Assembly (NCBI GenBank): GCA_001038565.1
Contig: LFJO01000004.1
Location: forward strand, 81,231-131,453
DNA: 50,223 bases
Reading direction: 5' to 3'
DNA from: Alkalihalobacillus pseudalcaliphilus
Lineage (GTDB): Bacteria > Bacillota > Bacilli > Bacillales > Bacillaceae_D
Part shown: positions 10,034-19,176 of the stretch, in pieces
How positions within the stretch are numbered: position 1 is the first letter of the stretch
How the letters are laid out: every line of letters starts with the position of its first letter
Position numbers and translations under genes: made by a program
The notes under the pieces: generated by a model
What the model saw: only the letters and a program-made list of their open reading frames with translations
Told to the model about the DNA's origin: nothing
Database searches by the model: none

Positions 10034-11252
10034 TTATCCAACGTGCTTTCCGATTTTTTTATATTGATGTCTTAATAAAATTCTGGCTCTAAAGCGATCA
10101 AACCGTTGATACCCAAACGCATTTCGTTTCATTACCTTTGTTAGGTTATTAATGCCTTCGAGAAAGCCATTGGAATAGTTAAAGACAAAGCTATTTAGTA
10201 TTTCCGTTTCCCAGTTCTCGAATGTCTTTTTCGTGCGTTTCATTTCAGGAATACCTATTTCTTCTACCTGACGATAAAAAGAATCCAGTTCCACTTTCAC
10301 TTGCCTGATATTCGATGACCCTATTTTTTTGGCGTTTTTAAACCATCTCTGATAGCTCTCTTTTAATTCATATACGTTTCTTAAATCCGCTGATAAGTTC
10401 AGGTACCGGTTTAAATACCAACTTTCCTGCTCTGTTAATGTTTCATGGGCTTTATGCATGACATGCCGCATTCTTTTACACTTTTTACGGTCATATTCTG
10501 TGAACTGCTGCTGTTCGCGTCTTCTCACTTTATCAACGGCCCAATTCACATATCTAGTGAAATGAAACCGGTCTGCTACGATCAACGGCTGATCTAATGC
10601 TTGCTGAACAGCTGCCTTAAAGGTTGGGCTCATGTCCATAATGACGATCTCTACATCTTGACCATGCTTTTGTAAATACCGCTTCACTGTCTTTTTACTA
10701 CGATTCGGTAAGATTTCAAGAGGCTCTCTCGTTTCTCCGTCAGCGATGATGAGTTGAAATTTTCCCTCTCGAGTATCACCTTTATATTCATCCATTGCGA
10801 TAACCTTAGGTAAACGCTCAATTGGCTTTATTTCCGACTTCGCCAACCGATCAAAACGACGCATCACCGTCGTAGAAGAAGTACCCAATACTTCTCCTGT
10901 TTCTTTAAAAGTCGCGGCTTTTATACTTTTCACTCGCACAGCTTGTTCCCATTCAACCGATACTCGTTGATATCGCTCCACAACAGGCGTCTCTTCAGAA
11001 AATCTCTTTCCACACGCTGTACAAACGTAACGACGGTGACGGTAAAAAAGAATCGTAAAGCGCTCAAATAGCTTTAAGTGCTTAATTTCTCATGCGGTAG
11101 TCATGCACCTTTGATGTTCGTGCTTGGCAACATGGGCATATTTGTACAGCTCGTTCCATCTCAATATGTAGATGAACCTGCCCACCTTTTTCTTCCATCG
11201 CTTTCACAATGACATTCTCTTTTAAACCCGGCATTTCCATGTTAGAATTCAT
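10034..11252 (-). pseudogene. ISL3-family transposase, frameshifted
   Basis: The gene starts at an ATG (11252) behind GGAGGTACG. The N-terminal zinc-finger region (CPCCQARTSKVHDYRMR) is then cut by an apparent 2-nt deletion near 11083. The other frame resumes with KHLKLFERFTILFYRHRRYVC and continues to the end. The catalytic part keeps DDE features (VIAMDEYKGD; VIMDMSPTFKAAV; VADRFHFTRYVNWA). A 315-residue downstream frame from 10981 stays open but lacks the DNA-binding zinc finger. Without the lesion the protein would be about 406 residues, normal for ISL3. Confidence 0.9.
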
Positions 11253-11391
11253 ATAAACACGTACCTCCTACATCTTGTTTCTCAACAACTCAAGTATAGT
11301 AGATCTTTATGGGTACGTGTTTTCTCGTGCTCAAATTTTTCATTAACCCCAACAAATATTATAGAACCATTTATTAAAGGTGATTAGTAGG

Positions 11392-12165
11392 ATGGCTTTT
11401 TTAGATGTAAATGGTTCAAGATTGTATTATTCAGTTAAGGGGGAGGGGATTCCGCTTGTTTTTATCCACCCACCATTACTTGCTAGTGCTAATTTTGATT
11501 ATCAAATCAATGAATTGTCCTTCAATTATAAAGTGATCACATTTGATATTAGAGGACACGGTAGAAGTGCGTATTCAAAAGAATCTATTACATACCCATT
11601 AATTGTTGGAGATATTCTATCACTTTTGGATCATTTAAGGATAGATAAAGCCTTTATTTGTGGATATTCAACGGGAGGAACGATTGTATTGGAATATTTG
11701 TTGACTAATGCGAATCGAGCACTTGGCGGTATTGTAATTAGTGGTATGTCTGAAGTGAAGGATTTCTATTTAAAGCAAAGGATTTCTTTAGCCATTAAGC
11801 TGATAGAAGTAAAAGCATTTCCTTTATTGTCAATGGCTATTACATGGGGAAATTCTGATAAACAAGAGACGTATAAAAGGCTTCATAAAGAGTCTATCCT
11901 TGGAAATGAAAAGAATATACAACAGTATTACCAGTATAGCCTTGAATATAATTGTACGAGTCGACTTCACAAAATTGATTTAGCTGTTTTGTTAGTCTAT
12001 GGGGCAAAGGATAAATTTTTTCACCGATATGCTAATATTCTACATAAAAAACTGGTTAATAATAAATTGATGTTTTTAGAAAAGGAAAAACATCAAATTC
12101 CAACGAAGGCAGCCTTGAAGCTAAATAGTATTATTGATGATTTTCTCACTAAGAAGCTTGATTAG
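11392..12165 (+). CDS. Alpha/beta hydrolase
   Basis: A 257-residue alpha/beta-hydrolase-fold protein. It has the oxyanion region (VFIHPPLLAS), the RGHGRS motif and the nucleophile elbow GYSTGG. A late Asp lies in LLVYGAKDKFF and the catalytic His probably in EKEKHQIP. It is likely an esterase or lactonase of unknown substrate; no signal peptide. The start at 11392 is supported by AAAGGTG with 9-nt spacing. It lies just outside the IS, so its original promoter region may have been disrupted. Confidence 0.82.
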   Translation: MAFLDVNGSRLYYSVKGEGIPLVFIHPPLLASANFDYQINELSFNYKVITFDIRGHGRSAYSKESITYPLIVGDILSLLDHLRIDKAFICGYSTGGTIVLEYLLTNANRALGGIVISGMSEVKDFYLKQRISLAIKLIEVKAFPLLSMAITWGNSDKQETYKRLHKESILGNEKNIQQYYQYSLEYNCTSRLHKIDLAVLLVYGAKDKFFHRYANILHKKLVNNKLMFLEKEKHQIPTKAALKLNSIIDDFLTKKLD

Positions 12166-12245
12166 AATTACTTACCTTTAATAGCTCTGTTATTTAACGG
12201 TTCTTATTATTAACTGAGAGCGATTTTCTTATCTGTGCCCACTGA

Positions 12246-12578
12246 CTGATCATCGATGAGTTTTGCCAGTGTGTATCCGCATTATGTGACGAAGGCAGAG
12301 AAAGAAGTCGATGAAATTATTCGTTGGTTAACGGGCCTTAACCAGGTAGAGCTAGAAGAGCATTATTGAAAAAAAGACAAACTTTGAAAGTTTTTTTGCT
12401 AATGCTCCTCACCTAACCCTTCCCGTGACTAATTAAAGGTGTGATTTGTGGTGTACGAATTGAAGAAATAGAAGAGCCTCTCATGAAGGAGATACGCTAC
12501 ATGGACAAACTCATTGATGAGTTAGCGAAAGGTAAAGCAATGGAGAAGATTTTGCGGAAAAGGCAAAAATCCGAATAA
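12246..12578 (+). pseudogene. Decayed DUF2200 gene (copy B)
   Basis: The sequence is closely similar at DNA level to the intact gene at 7654-8004 (for example ATGAGTTTTGCCAGTGTGTA and the segment around ATTCGTTGGTTAAC). The first codons are lost, 15 nt are deleted after GCAGAG, and small insertions and deletions (CATTATTGAAA, CTCACCTAACCC, GTGACTAATTAAA) break the frame several times. No functional product is expected. Confidence 0.88.
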
Positions 12579-12612
12579 AGAAAGTCAGCACTCTGTACTT
12601 TCCAAGGGATAT

Positions 12613-13533
12613 TCAAAGCCAATAACTTTCACCAATCAGCATCTTTTTTAGATGGGATGAAGGTAACTCTCTTTTTTTCCATTCAGCCTCAAGCCTTGCA
12701 AGAGCCTCAGGTCCGGTATCATCTGCCAAACGGTACGTGCCGTAATGCATCGGGATGAAGGTCGCTCCATTTAATTCAAGAAAAGCTTTCACGGCATCTT
12801 CGGGGTTAATGTGGCTGTCTTTCATAAACCATTCAGGCTCATAAGCTCCTATCGGCATTAAGACGATATCGATCTTAAATTTCTCAGCAATATCTTGAAA
12901 GCCCCGAAAGTAACCGGTATCACCGACAAAATAAATAGATTGCTGTTTGTTTTCAATCATCCAGCCACCCCAGTGAGAGCTATTTGTATCGGTCAGTGAA
13001 CGCTTCGTCCAATGCTGAGCTGGTACAAAAGAAAGCTTCAGATTTCCCTGTTCCAATGAATCATACCAATTAGCTTCAATGACCTTTTGATAGCCGCGCT
13101 TTTTAAATGCACGACCTAATCCAATCGGGACATAAAAGGTCGGATTTCCTTTTAGCTTCTTAATGGTAGGGAAATCGAGATGGTCATAATGTCCATGTGA
13201 AATTAAGACGATATCGATTTCAGGTAAATCCGAGAGCGGCATGCCTGGTTCTGTCAGCCGTTTTTGAAAGCCCATACGATGAGCCCAAACGGGGTCGGTT
13301 AATAGATTTAAGCCATTTAGCTGAATCAAAAAGGTGGAATGTCCGATCCATGTGATGGAAGGAGCGGAACGGTTCTCCTTTAGACGCAAACTTTCTTTAT
13401 ACGGAGATTGCTCAATGTGAGTGCTAAGATCTTTTTTCTTACTTCTGCGTTCCTTTTGCCAACGACGAAAATCTTGAAAGGATTTCGTGTTGTCTATTTG
13501 ATCTAAGTTAGCATAACGTTGCTTTTTGGTCAT
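12613..13533 (-). CDS. MBL-fold metallohydrolase, UlaG/NAPE-PLD-like (intact copy)
   Basis: A 306-residue metallo-beta-lactamase-fold enzyme. The first zinc motif is SHGHYDHLD; further ligands lie in AQHW, YFVGDTGYF and MPMHYGTYRL-type segments. HSTFLIQLNGLNLLTDPVW and the overall length match the NAPE-PLD-like subgroup, whose bacterial substrates are mostly unknown. The ATG at 13533 is preceded by GGGGG on the minus strand. It is convergent with the decayed DUF2200 copy and is the intact counterpart of the fragment at 8.04-8.39 kb. Confidence 0.9.
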   Translation of the reverse strand: MTKKQRYANLDQIDNTKSFQDFRRWQKERRSKKKDLSTHIEQSPYKESLRLKENRSAPSITWIGHSTFLIQLNGLNLLTDPVWAHRMGFQKRLTEPGMPLSDLPEIDIVLISHGHYDHLDFPTIKKLKGNPTFYVPIGLGRAFKKRGYQKVIEANWYDSLEQGNLKLSFVPAQHWTKRSLTDTNSSHWGGWMIENKQQSIYFVGDTGYFRGFQDIAEKFKIDIVLMPIGAYEPEWFMKDSHINPEDAVKAFLELNGATFIPMHYGTYRLADDTGPEALARLEAEWKKRELPSSHLKKMLIGESYWL

Positions 13534-13719
13534 GGAATACCCCCAATGGTTACATACAGAAAGTCTGAAAGTAGTTATGATTTCATTCAATGTAATAATA
13601 AAAATTATTATAGCCCTACTATGATAAAATTAAAAGAATGAAGGGTTATGAGTAATGGTCGTGCAGGATAGTGATTATTTTTTTGGTATCAGGTTATACT
13701 TGGAATAGTATTTTCATTA

Positions 13720-13748
13720 TTGAAAAAAGTAAAAGAAACTGATATAGT
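13720..13748 (+). promoter_or_regulatory. Sigma-A promoter of the proS T-box leader
   Basis: TTGAAA (13720-13725) and TATAGT (13743-13748) are separated by 17 nt, just upstream of the T-box leader. Confidence 0.65.
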
Positions 13749-13754
13749 GATAAA

Positions 13755-13997
13755 AATTAAAATCGAAGATGTGATCAAGTAAATGAGAATTGTGAAACAG
13801 AAAATATAGCCAAGGCTGAGAGCTATATCACCACTTCTTGTTGAAGCCTACCACGGAGATGTTAGCCAAAAGGCTAACCGAGTCGTTTCGTTATTAACGC
13901 TTGAGGACTTAATCAGCTTGATTAAGTTGAACGAAGGTGGTACCACGTCTATTCGCGTAAAGACGTCCTTAATTGGATGTTTTTACGCTTTTTTTAT
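13755..13997 (+). promoter_or_regulatory. T-box leader (Pro specifier) upstream of proS
   Basis: Stem I features (AAGGCTGAGAG) lead to GAAG followed by CCT (13847-13849), the likely proline specifier. A GGTTAG/CTAACC-type hairpin follows, then the T-box core AAGGTGGTACCACG (13934-13947) and the terminator GCGTAAAGACGTCC paired with GGATGTTTTTACGC and seven T residues (13955-13997). Uncharged tRNA-Pro is expected to induce read-through into proS. Confidence 0.88.
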
Positions 13998-13998
13998 G

Positions 13999-14315
13999 AA
14001 GTGTACTAATGCTGGAATGTGGAGTTCTACTCGACGCTACCAAAAATTATGCTCCGCGTCCTGCGGGGTGGCGCTGAGCTAATCGGCTACGCCGCTGGAT
14101 CTCAGCTCTGCCACTACGTCCCGCGGGAGTCTCCGCATATTTTCGTCCGCTGGGTTACTACTAATTCTCAAGTTCAAAAACATTCTTACAACATTCATTA
14201 ATTTAGAAAGAACGAAATCAAATGAATGAAAAGCCACTATTAAAGAACTAAACCGTACTTTCATGGTTGTTGTTGGCGAAGTGAATCTTTTCGCCATGTG
14301 GATTTTGTATTTTTA
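13999..14315 (-). repeat. Dispersed intergenic repeat member R1 (inverted)
   Basis: This 300-bp insertion-like segment lies between the T-box terminator and proS. Read on the minus strand it matches the member at 36.1-36.4 kb: TGGCGAAG/CTTCGCCA hairpin, ATTCATTTGATTTCG-type spacer, GAACTTGAGAATTAGTAGTA, CCCAGCGGA, then the ATAATTTTTGGTAGCGTCGAGTAG core. It carries an extra GC-rich block (about 14055-14150) shared in part with the member at 43.9 kb (GTAGCCGATTAGCTCAGCGC). No gene is evident here. Confidence 0.8.
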
Positions 14316-14338
14316 CTAATTTTTCGGGAGGGAAAGTT

Positions 14339-15775
14339 ATGTCAAGCAATTCCAATGATTTTTCAAAATGGTATATTGAGACGATCCAAAAGGCTGATCT
14401 AATGGATTACACGCCTGTTCGAGGTTGTATCGCTTTTAAGCCAGATGGTTATGAAATTTGGGAGCATATCCAAACTGAAATGGACAAGCGATTTAAAGAG
14501 ACGGGACATCGCAATGCGTATTTTCCGATGCTCATCCCCGAGTCATTTTTTCAAAAGGAAAAGGACCATATTGAGGGGTTCTCTCCTGAATTACCGTGGG
14601 TGACGGAAGCGGCCGGTGAATCATTGGAGGAGCGGCTAGCATTACGTCCAACCTCAGAAACGATGATTGGCCATCTGTATTCTAATTGGATCAAAAGCTA
14701 CCGAGACTTACCTGTTCTTATTAATCAATGGGCGAATGTGTTTCGTTGGGAAAAGAAAACATTGCCTTTCATTCGGACATCCGAGTTTTTATGGCAAGAA
14801 GGCCATACGGCTCATGATGATGAAGAGGGAGCTCGAACGGAAACGATGCAAATGCTGACGATTTATAAAGAAGTGGTGGAAGGATTATTGGCTATTCCTG
14901 TTTATGATGGACAAAAAACACCGTTAGAACGTTTTGCCGGTGCTGTTCACACCTATTCCATAGAAGCTATGATGAAGGATGGAAAAGCGGTGCAAGCAGG
15001 AACCTCTCACTATCTAGGCACTAAATTCGCAGAAGCTTTTGATATTAAATATCTAAATAAAGAAAACAAACATACGTATGTGCATACGACATCATGGGGA
15101 ACTTCAACGCGTTTAATTGGTTCGGTTATTATGGTTCATGGTGATGAGCAAGGGTTAGTTTTACCACCGAAAATCGCTCCGACCCAAGTCGTGCTCATTC
15201 CAGTTGGACCTTGGAAGAAGAATCCTGCAATTATAGAAAAATTAGAAGAGGTATATGCAGAATTGAAAGCGAAGGGTATTCGAGTACGATTAGATGATTC
15301 TAATCAATCCCCTGGTTATAAATTTAACGAGTGGGAGTTGAAGGGTGTACCTATCCGAATTGAGCTTGGACCGCGTGATTTAGAAAATCAAGAAGCTATC
15401 CTTAAATTCCGTGATGAAACCGAGAAAAAACCTGTCTCCTTAGAGGGGGTCGCACAAAACGTAATTCAAGAGCTTGAGGTCATGCAACATCGTCTTTTTG
15501 AAAAAGCAAAACGTTTTCGTGCGAACCATTCACATACACATATCAACACGTTGGAGGAGCTTACACAACATCTTCAAGAGTCTGAAATAGACGAGGCTAT
15601 TCCGGGATGGATTCTAGCAGGATGGTGTGGAGACAATTCATGTGAAGAACAAGTAAAAGAAAAGACAAAGTTCACGACAAGAAATATTCCCTTTCACCCA
15701 CCAACAGTGAAGAAGACCTGCCTACATTGCGGCGGGGAATCAAAACATACAGTTTGGTTTGCTCGTGCTTATTAA
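14339..15775 (+). CDS. proS: Prolyl-tRNA synthetase, archaeal/eukaryal type
   Basis: A 478-residue class II synthetase that charges tRNA-Pro. It lacks the bacterial editing insertion and has the C-terminal zinc-binding region with paired cysteines (WCGDNSCEEQ and CLHCGGES), ending in a tyrosine, as in the ProS type 3 group. Motif 2 is visible around FRWEKKTLPFIRTSEFLWQEGHTAH and motif 3 around GTSTRLIGSVIMVHGDEQG. GGGAGGG lies 6-7 nt before the ATG. Bacillus species often carry this form as a second ProRS under T-box control. About 340 nt separate its start from the T-box terminator, filled by repeat R1. Confidence 0.95.
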   Translation: MSSNSNDFSKWYIETIQKADLMDYTPVRGCIAFKPDGYEIWEHIQTEMDKRFKETGHRNAYFPMLIPESFFQKEKDHIEGFSPELPWVTEAAGESLEERLALRPTSETMIGHLYSNWIKSYRDLPVLINQWANVFRWEKKTLPFIRTSEFLWQEGHTAHDDEEGARTETMQMLTIYKEVVEGLLAIPVYDGQKTPLERFAGAVHTYSIEAMMKDGKAVQAGTSHYLGTKFAEAFDIKYLNKENKHTYVHTTSWGTSTRLIGSVIMVHGDEQGLVLPPKIAPTQVVLIPVGPWKKNPAIIEKLEEVYAELKAKGIRVRLDDSNQSPGYKFNEWELKGVPIRIELGPRDLENQEAILKFRDETEKKPVSLEGVAQNVIQELEVMQHRLFEKAKRFRANHSHTHINTLEELTQHLQESEIDEAIPGWILAGWCGDNSCEEQVKEKTKFTTRNIPFHPPTVKKTCLHCGGESKHTVWFARAY

Positions 15776-15819
15776 AGAGTGAGCTTTCACCTTTTTGGAA
15801 ATAATTTCTGCTCTATCGA

Positions 15820-15859
15820 AGAAGGTACGCTTGGATTGACATGAACAAGTGTACCTTCT
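15820..15859 (+). terminator. Strong hairpin downstream of proS
   Basis: AGAAGGTACGCTTG pairs with CAAGTGTACCTTCT (13 Watson-Crick pairs and one G-U) around a 12-nt loop. No T-run follows, so it may be a weak terminator or an RNA-stabilising structure. Confidence 0.5.
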
Positions 15860-16034
15860 GCTATAAAGAAATAAATTCCATTTTAATTAATATAGTTAAT
15901 CTAAGCAGGGTCAGTAGATGAATTTGAGGTTAAATCAAGTTATCAGAGTGACTAACATCATTGACATGTTTAGAGGTTACACGTAAACTTATTTTGTGAT
16001 TAATTTCACAAACTTAATTTCGAGGAGGAATTCG

Positions 16035-16418
16035 ATGCGCTATTTAATACTTTTTAGTAGAGGGGTTAACTGGTTGGAGCATGTAAGGCTACCTGATCAA
16101 CCCCATATGCCTGAGCATGCTGTTTATGTACAGAAGCGCTTTGAGCAAGGAGATGTTATATTTGCAGGCCCTTTTGAAGACTTTTCAGGAGGTGCGATAT
16201 TAATTGATGTCAAAGATGAAGAGGATTTGCTCGATTTCATACAAAACGATCCTGCTGTAAGAAATGAGATCTTTACTTATCAATATAAAAAGTGGGGTCA
16301 ACTTATGAGTAAATTTGAGAATATTAATCCTAAATTCGACCAAGGGTATATCGATTATAAGCATAAAGTGCAAGCTGAACAGCAAATTCCACACTCAATA
16401 GATGAAAGGAAAGAATAG
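16035..16418 (+). CDS. YciI family protein
   Basis: A 127-residue protein with the YciI-like ferredoxin fold: a conserved N-terminal strand (MRYLILFSRGVNWLEH), HAVYVQKRFEQGDVIFAGPFED with the conserved G-P, and DPAVRNEIFTYQYKKWG. YciI proteins are presumed small enzymes with a His-Asp pair; the reaction is unknown. GAGGAGG 7-8 nt before ATG 16035 decides the start over an upstream in-frame ATT/ATG region. It is monocistronic by spacing. Confidence 0.82.
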   Translation: MRYLILFSRGVNWLEHVRLPDQPHMPEHAVYVQKRFEQGDVIFAGPFEDFSGGAILIDVKDEEDLLDFIQNDPAVRNEIFTYQYKKWGQLMSKFENINPKFDQGYIDYKHKVQAEQQIPHSIDERKE

Positions 16419-16644
16419 GCACGTAAATATTCTGGCTTATCTTAACCCCTAAAGCTTAAAAGAACGTGTGGAGCTAGATTAGGAATTATTTGTTCCATAA
16501 AAAAGGTACTAATGTATGAACAATAGTCGGAACCCCAGCTGCTATAATAAAGCTGTACACTCGTGTAACTTCTAATCACTTAATAAATAAACACATATGT
16601 AACCCTTTGATGATTCACTTGTCTCTATATATAAAAGGAGGGCT

Positions 16645-17062
16645 ATGATGTTTACTCATGTGAGAATAATTATCGTAATATTGTGTTTTTTATTCGTTAT
16701 TGGTTGTCGTGCTGAGGATGCTAATGCCAAGATAGAAGTTCCTGAAGAAATCACAAGTGTTGTGAAGGAAGATGATTTTAAACAAATTTACTGGGGGAAA
16801 AAGGCAATTAAGCTTAATAGAGGCATGGTTGGAAATGAACATAAATCCGCCGTAATCGGTGCCGATATGCCTTCCTTAGAAGGGCAAAAATGGATGTGGC
16901 ATCTGTGGGGCGAAGACAGGGCTTATTCAGACGTCATGATTGTAGGGTTCTAGCTCACGCAAAAGTATTTCATTTTTACCGGATGATAAATGGAAGTTTT
17001 TAAGTGAATTAGAAAAACGTTGCCCGCATGTACAGGTTTATGATAGGAACGAATGGAAGTAA
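16645..17062 (+). pseudogene. Frameshifted small lipoprotein gene
   Basis: The gene starts after AAAAGGAGGG and encodes a lipoprotein signal peptide (hydrophobic IIIVILCFLFVIGC with the lipobox Cys near residue 21) and a small extracytoplasmic domain. The frame stops at 16953. One extra G in GGG (16945-16947) appears to be the cause, because the next frame continues as SSSRKSISFLPDDKWKFL and then ELEKRCPHVQVYDRNEWK to a stop at 17062. A 102-residue truncated lipoprotein could still be made. No family is recognised. Confidence 0.72.
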
Positions 17063-17097
17063 CTAATCGGTAGAGTTCAATAATCATTATGAGTTTG

Positions 17098-17130
17098 GGG
17101 TATTCTGAATGAGAGAATGCTCTTTTTTTT
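17098..17130 (+). terminator. Terminator after the lipoprotein gene
   Basis: GTATTCT pairs with AGAATGC around a 7-nt loop and is followed by a run of eight T residues. Confidence 0.75.
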
Positions 17131-17228
17131 GCAGGAATATGTAGGTATAGGTTCGAAGAGAACAAATATAATCCAAGCTAATCTATGGATGGTATTATGA
17201 TTATAACTAACTCTATGGAGGAAAAGCT

Positions 17229-18173
17229 ATGTCCAAAACACAGCGATTAATCGAATTAATGATGACTGTGAACGCAAAGCGTAAATTTAAGGCGAGGGAG
17301 TTAGCGGAGGAATTTGGGGTATCTTACCGGACGATTCTACGAGATTTGGATGAACTAAGTGCATTGGGTGTTCCGCTTTATTCGGAGGTTGGTGCGGATG
17401 GGGGCTATTTTGTCTTGAATGAAAGGATGCTCCCGCCCGTTGTTTTAAAAGAAAGTGAAGCAGTTGCCCTTTATTTTGCTTTTCAATCATTACAATTTAT
17501 CGGGTCGTTGCCTTTTGAAACGGAAACGAGTTATGTCTTAAAGAAGCTCTATCAGTATTTACCTCAAGAGGCCAAAAAGCGAATCGATTCCATGAAGGAT
17601 CGCGTTGTTTTTTGGCATCCAAGCCGTGTTCAGTCAGCTAATTATTTAGAGTTAATTGTTCATGCGGCTGTCGATCAAAGTGCTTTGAAGATTGAATATG
17701 ATAGCCAAAGCGGTGTAGGGGAGAGAGTCATCCAACCGATTGGCTTGTATAGTCACAATGGATTTTGGTATTGTCCTGCCTATTGTTTCTTGCGTCAAGA
17801 GGTGAGGCTATTTCGGGCTGACCGTATTAAGAAAGCTGCTGGAACTGATGAGGAAAAACAATCGCTCCCTTATTCTTCTATTATGGATTGGCTTTTGTAT
17901 TCTGAAGCGTGTTCGACAGGCCCTATTCATTTTTTAGTAGAGTTAACAAAAGAAGGGGTTAGGCGTGCGATGTCAGAAGTAGATTTGGATCGGCATGTAG
18001 AGAGGAGAGAGGATGGGACAGGTTTTCTACAATTAGAAATCCCTCGCTCTGAGCTTACTTATTTTGTTGATCTTATTTGGAATTTTGGTTCTGGGGCCAA
18101 GATTATTGAGCCACAGGAGGCCATTATTTATATGAAAGACAAAATAAAAAAAATGGACGTTCTTTATCATTAG
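17229..18173 (+). CDS. YafY-type HTH/WYL transcriptional regulator
   Basis: A 314-residue DeoR/HTH_11 winged helix at 1-60 (FKARELAEEFGVSYRTILRDLDEL) is followed by a WYL domain (about 135-235; the WYL-equivalent is GFWYCPAYC, then EVRLFRADRI). A C-terminal WCX-type region completes it. WYL domains sense small ligands or nucleic acids. RBS GGAGGAAAAGCT precedes ATG. It lies 85 bp upstream of a DinB gene in the same direction, a common pairing in Bacillus, and may regulate it. Confidence 0.9.
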   Translation: MSKTQRLIELMMTVNAKRKFKARELAEEFGVSYRTILRDLDELSALGVPLYSEVGADGGYFVLNERMLPPVVLKESEAVALYFAFQSLQFIGSLPFETETSYVLKKLYQYLPQEAKKRIDSMKDRVVFWHPSRVQSANYLELIVHAAVDQSALKIEYDSQSGVGERVIQPIGLYSHNGFWYCPAYCFLRQEVRLFRADRIKKAAGTDEEKQSLPYSSIMDWLLYSEACSTGPIHFLVELTKEGVRRAMSEVDLDRHVERREDGTGFLQLEIPRSELTYFVDLIWNFGSGAKIIEPQEAIIYMKDKIKKMDVLYH

Positions 18174-18258
18174 GTGGACTTACCTTTTTTAATGTTGACA
18201 GAATATGTCACGATTGAGTGTTAGGATGAATGTAATCTTAGGTGGGAGGGTGTATGTG

Positions 18259-18747
18259 ATGAATGTAACAGAACTTTTAAGAATAAAGTTGTTGGATGAG
18301 ATCGAAGTTGGAATTCGTTCGATGGAAGGTTTGCTAAAGAAGGTAGAAGATAAGGATTGGACTTATCAGCCTGCTGAAAATATGCGGAACTTGCAAGAAT
18401 TAGTGAAACATATTGTCGCGATACCAGAGGTAGATTTGCATATCTTCCAAGAGAAGGACGAAGCGTATATAAAGGAATTGGAACGAAAATATGACCGTCT
18501 TGAAACAGCTGATGAGTTGATTCTAGCAATGAAAGAAGGCTTTCAAACGTATAAGTCGTTTATGCTATCACTATCAGAAGAGGATTTCTTAACAAAAAAG
18601 ACAACCCCATTTTACTTAGATGAAGGTGAAACTCAAGCACATTGGCTAATTGAAGAGGTGTCCCACTTTTTCCATCACCGCGGTCAATTTTTTAATTACT
18701 TGAAACAGCTAGGTTATGAAGTGAATATGTTCGACCTTTATGTGTAA
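18259..18747 (+). CDS. DinB family protein
   Basis: A 162-residue four-helix DinB/YfiT-like protein. The putative metal triad is His51 (LVKHIVAIPE), His136 and His140 (EEVSHFFHHRGQFF). The family includes thiol-dependent S-transferases (bacillithiol in Firmicutes), but this member's role is unknown. GGGAGGGTG upstream of ATG 18259 decides the start. It probably shares a transcript with the YafY-type regulator. Its C-terminal sequence reappears as a remnant at 9625-9666. Confidence 0.85.
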   Translation: MNVTELLRIKLLDEIEVGIRSMEGLLKKVEDKDWTYQPAENMRNLQELVKHIVAIPEVDLHIFQEKDEAYIKELERKYDRLETADELILAMKEGFQTYKSFMLSLSEEDFLTKKTTPFYLDEGETQAHWLIEEVSHFFHHRGQFFNYLKQLGYEVNMFDLYV

Positions 18748-19176
18748 AACATAAGGGTGAGTCAGGTTAAAGGAGTTCAGTCCGTAGAGGCTGGGCTTTT
18801 ATTGTCTGAATTTGCATTTATTCCAGGCTCTGTTGATTTATCATGGTTAATTCCATCGATTCTATTTCTCATCACACCTTTTTACGGGCTAACATTTTTT
18901 ATGAATGATTTTAACTTCTTAGTATTTACTTTTCCGTTCTCAGTTTTGTTTTGTGTTGGTGGCGATGGTCATTAAAATAGTCGTTCCACAATGGAATTTT
19001 ATATCTTTATCAAGTGTAGCACCGGTGGTGAAACTCTTTAATGGGCTCCATCACTTTATTCATTTATTTTTGTCAAAGAAAGAGTTCCTCACTGTATGTT
19101 CGTTCAAAAATCAGCTTGCATCTTCCTATTCTAAAAGGTATAATACTTTTCCCAAGAAAAGAAGGAGGGTTTTGAG
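18748..19176 (+). other. Intergenic region with terminator-like hairpin
   Basis: AGTCC and GGGCT (18779-18797) followed by TTTT form a likely short terminator for the DinB gene. A hydrophobic 72-codon GTG-started frame (18757-18975) overlaps this hairpin and has no ribosome binding site, so it is not called as a gene. Nothing else is recognised up to the UvrA-like gene. Confidence 0.4.

Larger units (their letters stand above)
9944..11354 (-). mobile_element. ISL3-family insertion sequence, inactivated
   Basis: The element is about 1.4 kb. The outer ends share GTTGGGGT (9944 inward and the reverse complement near 11354), followed by weakly similar inner blocks containing ACCCATAA and GAGTTGTTG. 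It holds one ISL3-type transposase gene with a frameshift. No clear 8-bp target duplication is seen in the flanks, which suggests an old insertion or later rearrangement. It sits between the two copies of the DUF2200/MBL pair. Confidence 0.7.

Noticed and set aside
9944-11354. Target-site duplication of the ISL3 element
   Set aside because: The eight bases outside the two ends do not match, so exact termini and a duplication cannot be claimed.
18757-18975. 72-codon hydrophobic gene after DinB
   Set aside because: The start overlaps a terminator-like hairpin and no ribosome binding site is present; hydrophobicity follows from T-rich sequence.
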